Assembly: GCA_031287505.1 (NCBI GenBank)
Contig: JAITSW010000206.1
Location: forward strand, 1 to 8,846
DNA length: 8,846 bases
Direction: 5' to 3'
Origin: Propionibacteriaceae bacterium
GTDB taxonomy: Bacteria > Actinomycetota > Actinomycetes > Propionibacteriales > Propionibacteriaceae
The notes under the pieces: generated by a model
What the model was told of the DNA's origin: nothing
Databases searched by the model: none
What the model saw: only the letters and a program-made list of their open reading frames with translations
Shown here: piece by piece, positions 1-5,400 of the stretch
Layout: each line of letters starts with the position of its first letter
Numbering within the stretch: the stretch's first letter is position 1
Translations under genes and position numbers: made by a program

Positions 1-1037
1 GCCACAACGGATTCATCTTCTTGCCCAATGCTGAGCAACTCTTCGGCAAAAACATCTCCAAAGCGGCGTTTGCCGTCAGCTTCCAAAGGCTCACCACTGG
101 CCTCGTTGAAACTCCCCACTGAGTGGAAATGTTCACGTTCGTCCTTTTCGGCAGCCTCGAAGCCGCGACCCTTTTCGGTGATGACATGCACAATCACCGG
201 CCCCTCAAACTGTTTCGCGCGTTGCAATGCCTGTTCTATTGCCTGCTCGTCATGGCCATTGACCGGGCCGACGTACTTCAATCCCAAGTCTGGAAAGAGG
301 CTACGGGGGACGAGCACATCTCGCACCCCAGCCTTAAAGCCATGCAGTAGCCCATAAAGAGGCTCCCCAACGACGGGAGTGCGTCGAACTAGCCGCTTCG
401 CCCATTGTAAAAGCCGCTCATAGCGGCGGTCGGTTCGAATAGCCGTCAGCTGGGTTCCCAACATAGAGAGTTGGGTTGCCAGGCCGCCTACAGTTGGAGT
501 GTATGAACGTCCATTATCGTTGACGACGATAACCAGCTTGAGGTCTTCATTGGTCGAAAGATTGTTTAACGCCTCCCACGCCATGCCGCCTGTCAGGGCT
601 CCGTCGCCGATAACAGCCACCACATGACGGTCTTCACCGCGAAGCCTGAAACCCTCGGCAAGGCCATAGGCCCACGACAGGGATGCGGACGCGTGCGAAT
701 TCTCCACCCAATCATGGGCAGATTCGGCTCTACTCGGATATCCCGAAATTCCGCCTTTTTGCCGCAGGGTGTCAAACCGGTCTTGTCTACCTGTCAATAT
801 CTTGTGCACGTAGCTTTGGTGTCCGGTGTCGAAAATGATCGCATCGCCGGGGGAATCAAAAACCCGGTGCAACGCCAGCGTCAACTCGACAACACCCAAG
901 TTAGAGCCCAAATGACCGCCGGTCTTAGAAACCTTGGAAATCAAAAAGGATCGAATCTCGGCAGCTAAATCTGTGATTTCCTTTTGCGAGAGTTCGGATA
1001 GGTCATCCGGCTGGCGAATCTCGGACAGCTTGGGCAC
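1..1037 (-). CDS. dxs: 1-deoxy-D-xylulose-5-phosphate synthase, N-terminal part (cut by window edge)
   Basis: DXS is a cytosolic thiamine-diphosphate enzyme that condenses pyruvate and glyceraldehyde-3-phosphate to DXP, the first step of the MEP isoprenoid pathway. My translation of the minus strand gives 345 codons, a bit over half of the usual 620-640 residues; the rest lies beyond base 1. Visible landmarks are [11 protein letters not shown] (residues 38-48, with the conserved catalytic-type His42), [10 protein letters not shown] (70-79), ENSHAS (112-117), and the cofactor motif GDGALTGG (144-151, Mg-binding Asp145) followed by NDN (173-175). The start is GTG at 1037: an in-frame TAA at 1047-1049 rules out anything further upstream, and the reading [13 protein letters not shown] matches typical actinobacterial DXS N-termini. 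No Shine-Dalgarno precedes it, so initiation may be leaderless. It lies 63 nt behind the membrane-protein gene on the same strand. No frameshift seen. The family call is very secure. Confidence 0.97.
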   Translation of the reverse strand, partial: MPKLSEIRQPDDLSELSQKEITDLAAEIRSFLISKVSKTGGHLGSNLGVVELTLALHRVFDSPGDAIIFDTGHQSYVHKILTGRQDRFDTLRQKGGISGYPSRAESAHDWVENSHASASLSWAYGLAEGFRLRGEDRHVVAVIGDGALTGGMAWEALNNLSTNEDLKLVIVVNDNGRSYTPTVGGLATQLSMLGTQLTAIRTDRRYERLLQWAKRLVRRTPVVGEPLYGLLHGFKAGVRDVLVPRSLFPDLGLKYVGPVNGHDEQAIEQALQRAKQFEGPVIVHVITEKGRGFEAAEKDEREHFHSVGSFNEASGEPLEADGKRRFGDVFAEELLSIGQEDESVV

Positions 1038-1053
1038 CCGACTAGCTTAGTCG
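1035..1053 (-). promoter_or_regulatory. Candidate leaderless promoter and palindrome at the dxs start
   Basis: Read on the minus strand, CGACTA-AGC-TAGTCG (1053-1039) is a perfect 6-bp inverted repeat with a 3-nt centre, ending one base before the GTG codon. Inside it, TAAGCT (1049-1044) fits the actinobacterial -10 pattern TANNNT. It is followed by 6 nt and then the GTG, the spacing expected if transcription begins on the start codon. I see no good -35 box 17 nt upstream. The palindrome could be an operator over the -10, or in a longer transcript a small hairpin against the start codon. Inferred from sequence only. Confidence 0.4.
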
Positions 1054-1100
1054 CATCCGCAAGGTTGGCGGGAAGTATCTGGGACAAAGGGAGTGTCAAC

Positions 1101-1595
1101 CTACCCGGAAACTATCGAAACGCCAAACCCCAACACCGCTATCAGGGTGCCAAATACCAAAACACAACGCTGGATGAGCTCACCACGACCAGAAAACCAG
1201 CGAGCGCTGGCCAGCGCGGCAAGAGCCGGCAAGAGCACCGGAAGCACCCACCACCACCAAGCGTCGAGGCGTCCGATCCAAAGCCAGGCAAACACGCCCG
1301 CGAAAAAGGGGGCCAATACCCACCAACCCAATTTCAGCGGCTTGACCAAAGCCGCAAAGCCCAAGATGAAGCAAACCCCAAACAGAGCTATATCGACGCT
1401 CAATTCGCAGGACAATACCGCGTCAATCGAATCGGCAGCGAAACGAGAACAAGACAATTGCGGCACAAACTGCGCCAGGATCAGCGCAAACACCGCGCCG
1501 ACCACTGCCGCCGCAAGCGCGCCAAGGTACGTCCAAGCCACCCGGGCACCGGTAAATACTTGGGCGTCGGCAAGCTCATGATCTGTTCGAGCCAT
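1101..1595 (-). CDS. Unrecognised five-helix membrane protein, 164 aa
   Basis: I do not recognise the family. The protein has a short soluble N-terminus (MARTDHELADAQ) and then five hydrophobic stretches: residues about 20-44, 67-86, 90-108, 113-131 and 143-162. The loop between helices 1 and 2 carries two cysteines (C49, C63) that could form a disulfide if the loop is outside. Helix 4 begins with four tryptophans in a row (113-116). The frame stays open upstream to 1670, but the extra 25 residues are not hydrophobic. I chose ATG 1595 because AGGAG lies 4 nt upstream; the adjacent ATG at 1598 is the alternative. Its stop lies 63 nt before dxs on the same strand, and it is divergent from ceoB. 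It resembles neither the DUF3159 membrane protein nor the APC permease that occupy this neighbourhood in mycobacteria, and it has no visible catalytic motif. Confidence 0.75.
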   Translation of the reverse strand: MARTDHELADAQVFTGARVAWTYLGALAAAVVGAVFALILAQFVPQLSCSRFAADSIDAVLSCELSVDIALFGVCFILGFAALVKPLKLGWWVLAPFFAGVFAWLWIGRLDAWWWWVLPVLLPALAALASARWFSGRGELIQRCVLVFGTLIAVLGFGVSIVSG

Positions 1596-1598
1596 CAT

Positions 1599-1672
1599 TC
1601 TCCTGATCCTACTAAGGGTATTGCTATTAGCTAGAGTAGTCTTTTGCAAGGAGCTTAGGAGGCAGAGCAAAC
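1599..1672. promoter_or_regulatory. Divergent intergenic region between membrane protein and ceoB
   Basis: These 74 nt must hold the start signals of two divergent genes. For ceoB the ribosome binding site AGGAGG (1657-1662) is strong, 10 nt before GTG 1673. A weak -10-like TAGAGT (1632-1637) would put transcription start near 1644, without a clear -35. On the minus strand TTGCAA, 17 nt, then TAGCAA is a modest match to a sigma-70-type promoter for the membrane protein gene. Both promoters are low-confidence readings. Confidence 0.3.
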
Positions 1673-2335
1673 GTGCATATCGTTATTATGGGATGTGGCC
1701 GAGTCGGATCACTCCTCGCCCGCGGGCTGGAATATCGCGGACATTCGGTGTCGGTGATCGACATTGACCAAGATTCTTTTCGGCGGCTGGGCCCGGATTT
1801 CCAAGGTAAGACGGTAAAAGGCATCGGCTTTGATCGCGATGTCCTGAAAAAGGCCGGTATTGAGCGGGCCGATGGCTTTGCCGCTGTTTCCAGCGGCGAC
1901 AATTCCAACATTCTCTCGGCTCGGGTGGTGCGCGAAACCTTTGAGGTTCACAACGTCGTCGCCCGAATCTATGACCAAGGCCGGGCTGAAGTCTATGAAC
2001 GTCTTGGCATCCCCTCCGTGGCAACCGTGCGTTGGGCCGCCGATCAGATTTCCCGCAGATTACTGCCTACGGGCTCTGAGCCCTTGTGGCGAGATCCCTC
2101 TGGCTCGGTGCGGCTAGTTGAGGTTTACGTGAATTCTGGATGGGTGGGGCGAAAGCTCAGCCAGATGGAGGGCATTGCCGGCTGCCGCATCCCCTTTGTG
2201 CTGCGTTTTGGCGCTGGCATGGTTCCGACGCCCCAGACTGTCTTCCAAGATGGCGACTTAATCTATGCCGCACTCACAAATGAACAAGTTGGAGATGTTG
2301 AAGAAATCTTCTCCAAGGCACCGACAGACCGCTAG
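1673..2335 (+). CDS. ceoB: TrkA-type potassium uptake regulatory subunit (first of a pair)
   Basis: This is a 220-residue cytosolic RCK protein that gates a K+ transporter in response to nucleotide ligands. The N-terminal Rossmann domain starts at residue 2 with beta strand HIVIM and the loop G7-C8-G9-R10-V11-G12. Asp30 (VIDID) is placed to bind the adenosine ribose, as in NAD(H)-binding TrkA-N domains. Further conserved blocks are GFDRDVL, AVSSGDNSN and ARIYDQGRAEVYERLGIP. A TrkA-C domain fills roughly 140-215, beginning near RLVEVYVNSGW. It closely resembles the mycobacterial CeoB sequence as I remember it. Translation starts at GTG, with AGGAGG 10 nt upstream. It is followed after 9 nt by the second subunit, so the two are almost surely one operon and probably one complex. 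No channel subunit is encoded in the window. Confidence 0.93.
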   Translation: MHIVIMGCGRVGSLLARGLEYRGHSVSVIDIDQDSFRRLGPDFQGKTVKGIGFDRDVLKKAGIERADGFAAVSSGDNSNILSARVVRETFEVHNVVARIYDQGRAEVYERLGIPSVATVRWAADQISRRLLPTGSEPLWRDPSGSVRLVEVYVNSGWVGRKLSQMEGIAGCRIPFVLRFGAGMVPTPQTVFQDGDLIYAALTNEQVGDVEEIFSKAPTDR

Positions 2336-2344
2336 GGGGTTGGC

Positions 2345-3058
2345 ATGCGTTTAGTTATTGCAGGAGCCGGAAATGTCGGACGTTCAATCGCTGTGGAGTT
2401 ACTGGGCAACGGGCATCAAGTTCTCCTGGTAGACCGAGACCCCGCAGCCATTCGCCCAGAAACCGTTCCCGATGCGGATTGGCTTTTGGCAGACGCCTGC
2501 GAGGTGTCTTCTTTAGAGGAAGCCGGCCTGGAAAACTGCGACGTGGCTATTGCCGCCACCGGCGACGACAAAGCCAATCTGGTGCATGCGCTGCTGGCCA
2601 AGACTGAGTTTGGCGTCCCGCGCACGGTGGCGCGGGTGAACCATCCCGCTAACGAATGGCTGTTCAACGACCAGTGGGGAGTTGACGTTGCCGTCTCAAC
2701 TCCGCGGCTCATGTGTGCCCTCGTTGAAGAAGCGGTTTCTGTCGGCGACTTGGTGCGACTGCTAAGTTTCCGCGGCGGGCTGACAAACCTCGTCGAAATG
2801 ACCTTGCCAGAGGAATCCCCCCGGGCTGGCACCGTCGTCTCGGATCTGACATTGCCCGGTGATGCCGTCTTGGTTGCGATCATGCGCGAAGGGGTGGCGA
2901 AAGCCCCCAAAGAAGACAGCGTGCTAAGAGCCCGGGATGAGCTGCTCTTTTTGTGCGATCCAGCCTGGGAAACCGATTTAGCCCGCTACCTGGTGCCCGC
3001 GAATACCCTGCCCGGCGAAATCTTGGGCGCAGCTCCCACAGGAACGCCCGCCAACTGA
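2345..3058 (+). CDS. ceoC: TrkA-type potassium uptake regulatory subunit (second of a pair)
   Basis: This 237-residue RCK protein is paired with the preceding one. The Rossmann loop is G7-A8-G9-N10-V11-G12, with Asp30 at the end of the second strand (LLVDRDP). Characteristic blocks are AATGDDKANLV, LLAKTEFGVPRTVARVNHP and NEWLFNDQWGVDVAVSTPRLM, which match the second mycobacterial subunit (CeoC) better than the first. The TrkA-C domain spans about 140-215, and a proline- and alanine-rich tail of some 20 residues follows (VPANTLPGEILGAAPTGTPAN). The ribosome binding site AGGGGG (2334-2339) overlaps the stop codon of the upstream gene, which suggests coupled translation and a matched ratio of the two subunits. 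The gene ends 22 nt before the convergent OB-fold gene, and I see no convincing terminator hairpin in that gap. Confidence 0.93.
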   Translation: MRLVIAGAGNVGRSIAVELLGNGHQVLLVDRDPAAIRPETVPDADWLLADACEVSSLEEAGLENCDVAIAATGDDKANLVHALLAKTEFGVPRTVARVNHPANEWLFNDQWGVDVAVSTPRLMCALVEEAVSVGDLVRLLSFRGGLTNLVEMTLPEESPRAGTVVSDLTLPGDAVLVAIMREGVAKAPKEDSVLRARDELLFLCDPAWETDLARYLVPANTLPGEILGAAPTGTPAN

Positions 3059-3080
3059 CCCGCAGGCAAACGCCAAGCTG

Positions 3081-3470
3081 CTAACTAATAAGCTCGTAGT
3101 AGGGGTTGTAAATCCGCTGAACTCCGTCAATGTCCGTCAAGCGCCCTTCGGCGACCAATTGGCCGCCAGTCAGAACCCCGGGTATCTCATAGCGGCCCAT
3201 CCAAACCAAAGTAACCGAACCGCTAATGTCTTTTAGCTTGGCTTCCAACCATGGGGTGCCATTGCGCTCCCGGACGGTGAGTTCGGCGATAGTGCCTTTG
3301 ACCCGCACTTTTTCGCGAAGTTTGAGAGTGGAAATCGGAGCAATTTCAAGTGATGCGTTCTTAGGGTTTAAGGCCGCTTGGTCATCTGAGTTGCGCTCCC
3401 GGCCCGACACATTTAGCGGCTGCGCGTCACGCTTGCCCAAGACCCGTTTAAACGGATTGCGAAATGCCAT
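3081..3470 (-). CDS. OB-fold nucleic-acid-binding domain protein, 129 aa
   Basis: This small, probably cytosolic protein has a basic N-terminus (FRNPFKRVLGKRD, residues 3-15), a polar linker, and a C-terminal OB-fold at about 49-129. The fold is suggested by the pattern LREKVRVKGTIAEL (51-64), then WLEAKLKDISGSVTLVWMG (74-92) and GGQLVAEGRL, which is the strand order of tRNA_anti-type domains. It corresponds in position and size to Rv2694c of M. tuberculosis. Its role is unknown; single-stranded nucleic acid binding is likely from the fold alone. The start ATG lies 1 nt after the TGA stop of the DUF3710 gene (TGA-C-ATG), with GAGGA at 3476-3480, 5 nt before the start. The two are therefore translationally coupled and probably work together or at a fixed ratio. 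Confidence 0.88.
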   Translation of the reverse strand: MAFRNPFKRVLGKRDAQPLNVSGRERNSDDQAALNPKNASLEIAPISTLKLREKVRVKGTIAELTVRERNGTPWLEAKLKDISGSVTLVWMGRYEIPGVLTGGQLVAEGRLTDIDGVQRIYNPYYELIS

Positions 3471-3471
3471 G

Positions 3472-4287
3472 TCATTCCTCGCTTGGCAGACTCATCGGGA
3501 CGATGTCTGTGGGGGCGACGGGCAGTTCACCTCGGCGCACGACCAAATTCCGCAAGAACTCCGCAAAAGGCACCGTCAGCGTTGAGTCGTCTTCTGATAT
3601 GGCGGCAGCTCCCAGAACAGTAGCTTGCAGTACCCACCTAGGCCCCTCCACAAGCCAGATTCTGGATACATGATAGAGCTGCTCCTTGCCTTCCTTCTTG
3701 ACTGGGACGACGCGCTTGAGCTGCAGGCCAAATGGCCCTTCCTCTTCTTCCACCGAACCACCGGCATTTTCCGCCACCACGGTAATGTCTTCGGCGAGCT
3801 CGGCCGCGGTACCGCCAGAAGTGGCAGCCGCGATAACGCTGACCTCCATCGCAGACTGCTTCCAGGTAACCGTGATTGCCTTGACCGCCTTGGTCTTCTG
3901 GTCGGCTAGCAACTGCAACCCGAAGTCAGGAACAGGAGTGACAACCAGCGCGCCCAGATCAATGCGGGTGACGCCGTCATCAAGATCAACTTCTTCGATA
4001 TCGAACGGGCCGTCGGCTCGCAGATTATCCTCGCCCACCTCGTCGTCGAACTCAAAATCGTCGTCTTCACCGTCCAACCCGGCACCGACAGAACCTGCCG
4101 ATTCGCCTGCTTCGCCCGCTTGGCCGTTTTGCAAATCCTCGAAGTCGTCGTCTAAATCCTCGGCGTCTACTTCGGAGTAGGCTTGCGCGGCTGTCTGGGC
4201 ATCATCGGCAGCTCCCCGCTTTTCGGCTTCGGCGATGAGCGCCGCCATCTCGTTATCTGCCTCGGTGTGTTTGCGAAACAATCCCAC
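3472..4287 (-). CDS. DUF3710 family protein, 271 aa
   Basis: This is an actinobacteria-specific conserved protein of unknown function. The first 90 residues form a charged tail: a start MGLFRKH, a helical stretch, and very acidic runs such as DAEDLDDDFEDL (41-52) and GEDDDFEFDDEVGED (73-87), likely disordered. The folded DUF3710 domain begins at GPFDIEEV (93-100) and includes VTPVPDFGLQL, the conserved GPFG (184-187), and EGPRWVLQ (214-221). It ends in MSLPSEE. No membrane segment or signal peptide is visible. Translation starts at GTG 4287 with AGGAA 5 nt upstream and only 12 nt after the dut stop. At its 3' end it is coupled to the OB-fold gene (1 nt gap). The conserved partnership with dut and an OB-fold protein suggests a nucleic-acid or nucleotide role, but that is inference. 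Confidence 0.92.
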   Translation of the reverse strand: MGLFRKHTEADNEMAALIAEAEKRGAADDAQTAAQAYSEVDAEDLDDDFEDLQNGQAGEAGESAGSVGAGLDGEDDDFEFDDEVGEDNLRADGPFDIEEVDLDDGVTRIDLGALVVTPVPDFGLQLLADQKTKAVKAITVTWKQSAMEVSVIAAATSGGTAAELAEDITVVAENAGGSVEEEEGPFGLQLKRVVPVKKEGKEQLYHVSRIWLVEGPRWVLQATVLGAAAISEDDSTLTVPFAEFLRNLVVRRGELPVAPTDIVPMSLPSEE

Positions 4288-4299
4288 TTCGATTCCTAT

Positions 4300-4779
4300 C
4301 TACTTTTTCTTTTGAGCCGGCACCTCTCGCCAGGCGTCAACTCCACCAGTTGAACCATAACCCTTGGTGCCTCTGTCGGATTCCGATAAGTCTTCCACAA
4401 CTATGAAATCTGCCCCAGCCACTTCTTGGAACAATATCTGGGCGATGTAATCCCCGCGGCGAAGCTCAACGGGCTGAACCTGGTCGGTATTCAACAAGCA
4501 CACCTTGATCTCGCCGCGATAGCCAGAATCAATCGTCCCCGGAGCGTTCACAATCGTCAGCCCCGAACGGGCGGCCAGTCCCGAACGCGGATGCACCAAG
4601 CCCACCCAACCTTGTGGGATCTCCAGCGCCACGCCCGTCCCGACAACACGCCGTTCGCCAGGGGGGATCACGACGTCCTGCGCGGCGGGCAAATCAGCGC
4701 CGGCATCGCCAGAACACGCATACCGCGGCACTTCAAGCGCAGCATCAAGCATCTTGACGGGGACTTCAATGCGTTTCAT
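4300..4779 (-). CDS. dut: dUTP diphosphatase (trimeric dUTPase)
   Basis: This enzyme hydrolyses dUTP to dUMP and pyrophosphate, keeping uracil out of DNA and supplying dUMP for thymidylate synthesis. It is a cytosolic homotrimer in this family. All five dUTPase motifs are present: 1 SGDAGADL (23-30), 2 PRSGLA (64-69), 3 [13 protein letters not shown] (79-91, with the catalytic-type Asp84 and uracil-pocket Tyr87), 4 RRGDYIAQ (107-114), and 5 [11 protein letters not shown] (136-146). The aromatic in motif 5 is Tyr rather than the more common Phe or His, a tolerated change. Length (159 aa) is normal; the tail ends in three lysines. No Shine-Dalgarno precedes the ATG, but a TAGAAT box sits 7 nt upstream, so it may be expressed as a leaderless mRNA as well as by read-through from DUF4193. 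The DUF3710 gene follows after 12 nt. Confidence 0.97.
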   Translation of the reverse strand: MKRIEVPVKMLDAALEVPRYACSGDAGADLPAAQDVVIPPGERRVVGTGVALEIPQGWVGLVHPRSGLAARSGLTIVNAPGTIDSGYRGEIKVCLLNTDQVQPVELRRGDYIAQILFQEVAGADFIVVEDLSESDRGTKGYGSTGGVDAWREVPAQKKK

Positions 4780-4792
4780 AACCGCGATTCTA
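4780..4792 (-). promoter_or_regulatory. Candidate leaderless promoter for dut
   Basis: On the minus strand TAGAAT (4792-4787) matches the -10 consensus TATAAT at five of six positions. It is separated by 7 nt (CGCGGTT) from the ATG at 4779, so transcription would start on or next to the start codon. No Shine-Dalgarno is present in those 7 nt. The -35 position (around 4810-4815) shows no TTGACA-like sequence. Confidence 0.45.
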
Positions 4793-4796
4793 ATGG

Positions 4797-4810
4797 TCTG
4801 GGCGACCAGA
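4797..4810. repeat. Small inverted repeat between DUF4193 and dut
   Basis: TCTGG (4797-4801) and CCAGA (4806-4810) are perfect 5-bp complements around a 4-nt loop, GCGA on the plus strand and TCGC on the minus. The repeat lies in the 41-nt gap, 10 nt after the DUF4193 stop in the direction of transcription, with no T-run after it. It might slow or partly end transcription before dut, or be chance. Confidence 0.25.
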
Positions 4811-4820
4811 GGGGCACGGG

Positions 4821-5117
4821 TTACGCTGCGCAGTCGATGCAGAAGGACTGACCGTTTTTTTCGGCCGCGATTTGCGAGCGGTGCTTCACCAGAAAACAGG
4901 AGCCACAGGTGAACTCATCAGCCTGCCGGGGCAATACCCGAACAGTGAGTTCTTCATGTGACAGATCTGCGCCAGGAAGCTCGAAAGACTCAGCCGCTTC
5001 TACCTCGTCCTCGTCGACCTTCCCAGAGTTCTTGTCATTGCGCCGGCTTTTAAGCTCTTCAATGCTGTCTTCCTGGTCTTCGTCGTTCTTCCGAGGAGCG
5101 TCGTAGTCTGTAGCCAT
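4821..5117 (-). CDS. DUF4193 family protein with zinc-ribbon-type cysteines, 98 aa
   Basis: This is a short, highly conserved actinobacterial protein of unknown function. The N-terminal half is acidic and polar and includes the signature stretches [27 protein letters not shown] (16-32) and [19 protein letters not shown] (47-65). The C-terminal part has two cysteine pairs, C71-x2-C74 and C93-x2-C96, arranged like a zinc ribbon. Family members are nearly identical in these parts, so the call is firm even though the role is unknown. The start ATG has AGG 9 nt upstream, a weak ribosome binding site. It is the first gene of the minus-strand group leading to dut, DUF3710 and the OB-fold gene, and is divergent from sepH. 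The DUF3093 gene that commonly separates it from dut in other actinobacteria is missing here. Confidence 0.95.
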   Translation of the reverse strand: MATDYDAPRKNDEDQEDSIEELKSRRNDKNSGKVDEDEVEAAESFELPGADLSHEELTVRVLPRQADEFTCGSCFLVKHRSQIAAEKNGQSFCIDCAA

Positions 5118-5400
5118 AAAGTGTTACCTATCGATCAGGGGCTGGAAGATTTGGCCTTGGGCGGCCGCAAAATCCAATTTTTATTATGCCCGGACGTTAT
5201 ATCACGAATGTCTTACGAATGCTAGCCCAATTTCATACCCATGAGACGAAGCCACTCAAAATCGTCTGGCATTCACAGCTTGCCCGGCTACCTTTGCCGC
5301 AGAGTTAAGTACACATTTAGCCCTGATGCGCGCTTATAAGAGTTATGTCTGGGTTACCACTACGATGTACTACAAGGAATAGGCCAGTTACGGAGCTCAG
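5118..5400. other. 283-nt divergent intergenic region, DUF4193 / sepH
   Basis: This is the longest stretch without a recognisable gene, and it is more AT-rich than the flanking genes. From the DUF4193 side it holds an 8-bp palindrome GCGGCCGC (5161-5168), a good -10 box (CATAAT, minus strand) and two direct repeats ACGAATG. Nearer sepH are an 8-bp palindrome CTTATAAG (5333-5340) and a weak -10-like TACGAT (5361-5366). GGAG (5392-5395), 5 nt before the sepH ATG, serves as ribosome binding site. The only ATG-started frame of note, at 5241, encodes 32 codons without third-position bias or a Shine-Dalgarno, and is probably not a gene. Confidence 0.6.
5183..5221 (-). promoter_or_regulatory. Candidate DUF4193 promoter with operator-like repeats
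   Basis: On the minus strand CATAAT (5188-5183) matches the -10 consensus at five of six positions, giving a leader of about 60 nt before DUF4193. Just upstream is a near-palindrome, CGTGATATAACG (5206-5195, five of six pairs match). The plus-strand heptamer ACGAATG then occurs twice (5204-5210 and 5215-5221), exactly 11 bp apart, one helical turn. The first copy overlaps the -35 position (ACATTC, 5211-5206), which is a poor match to TTGACA and so might need an activator. Confidence 0.35.

Noticed and set aside
1065..1634. Long plus-strand open frames (189 and 162 codons) opposite the membrane protein gene
   Set aside because: Their products are low-complexity and rich in Arg, Lys, Gln, Ser and Thr, as expected for the antisense of a hydrophobic gene. 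The minus-strand frame has a sensible start, helices and ribosome binding site.
3059..3080. A possible terminator between ceoC and the convergent OB-fold gene
   Set aside because: Only a bulged pairing (GCAGGC with GCC and TGC) and short AGCT repeats are found; there is no stable stem and no T-run.
5154..5173. Bulged stem around GCGGCCGC in the presumed DUF4193 leader
   Set aside because: Only about 7 interrupted pairs are possible, and short GC palindromes of this kind are frequent by chance. There is no riboswitch-like architecture.
5241..5339. A 32-codon plus-strand frame upstream of sepH
   Set aside because: It has no Shine-Dalgarno, no third-position GC bias and no recognisable product. 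The faint resemblance to the missing SepH N-terminus is noted in the findings but is too weak for a pseudogene call.
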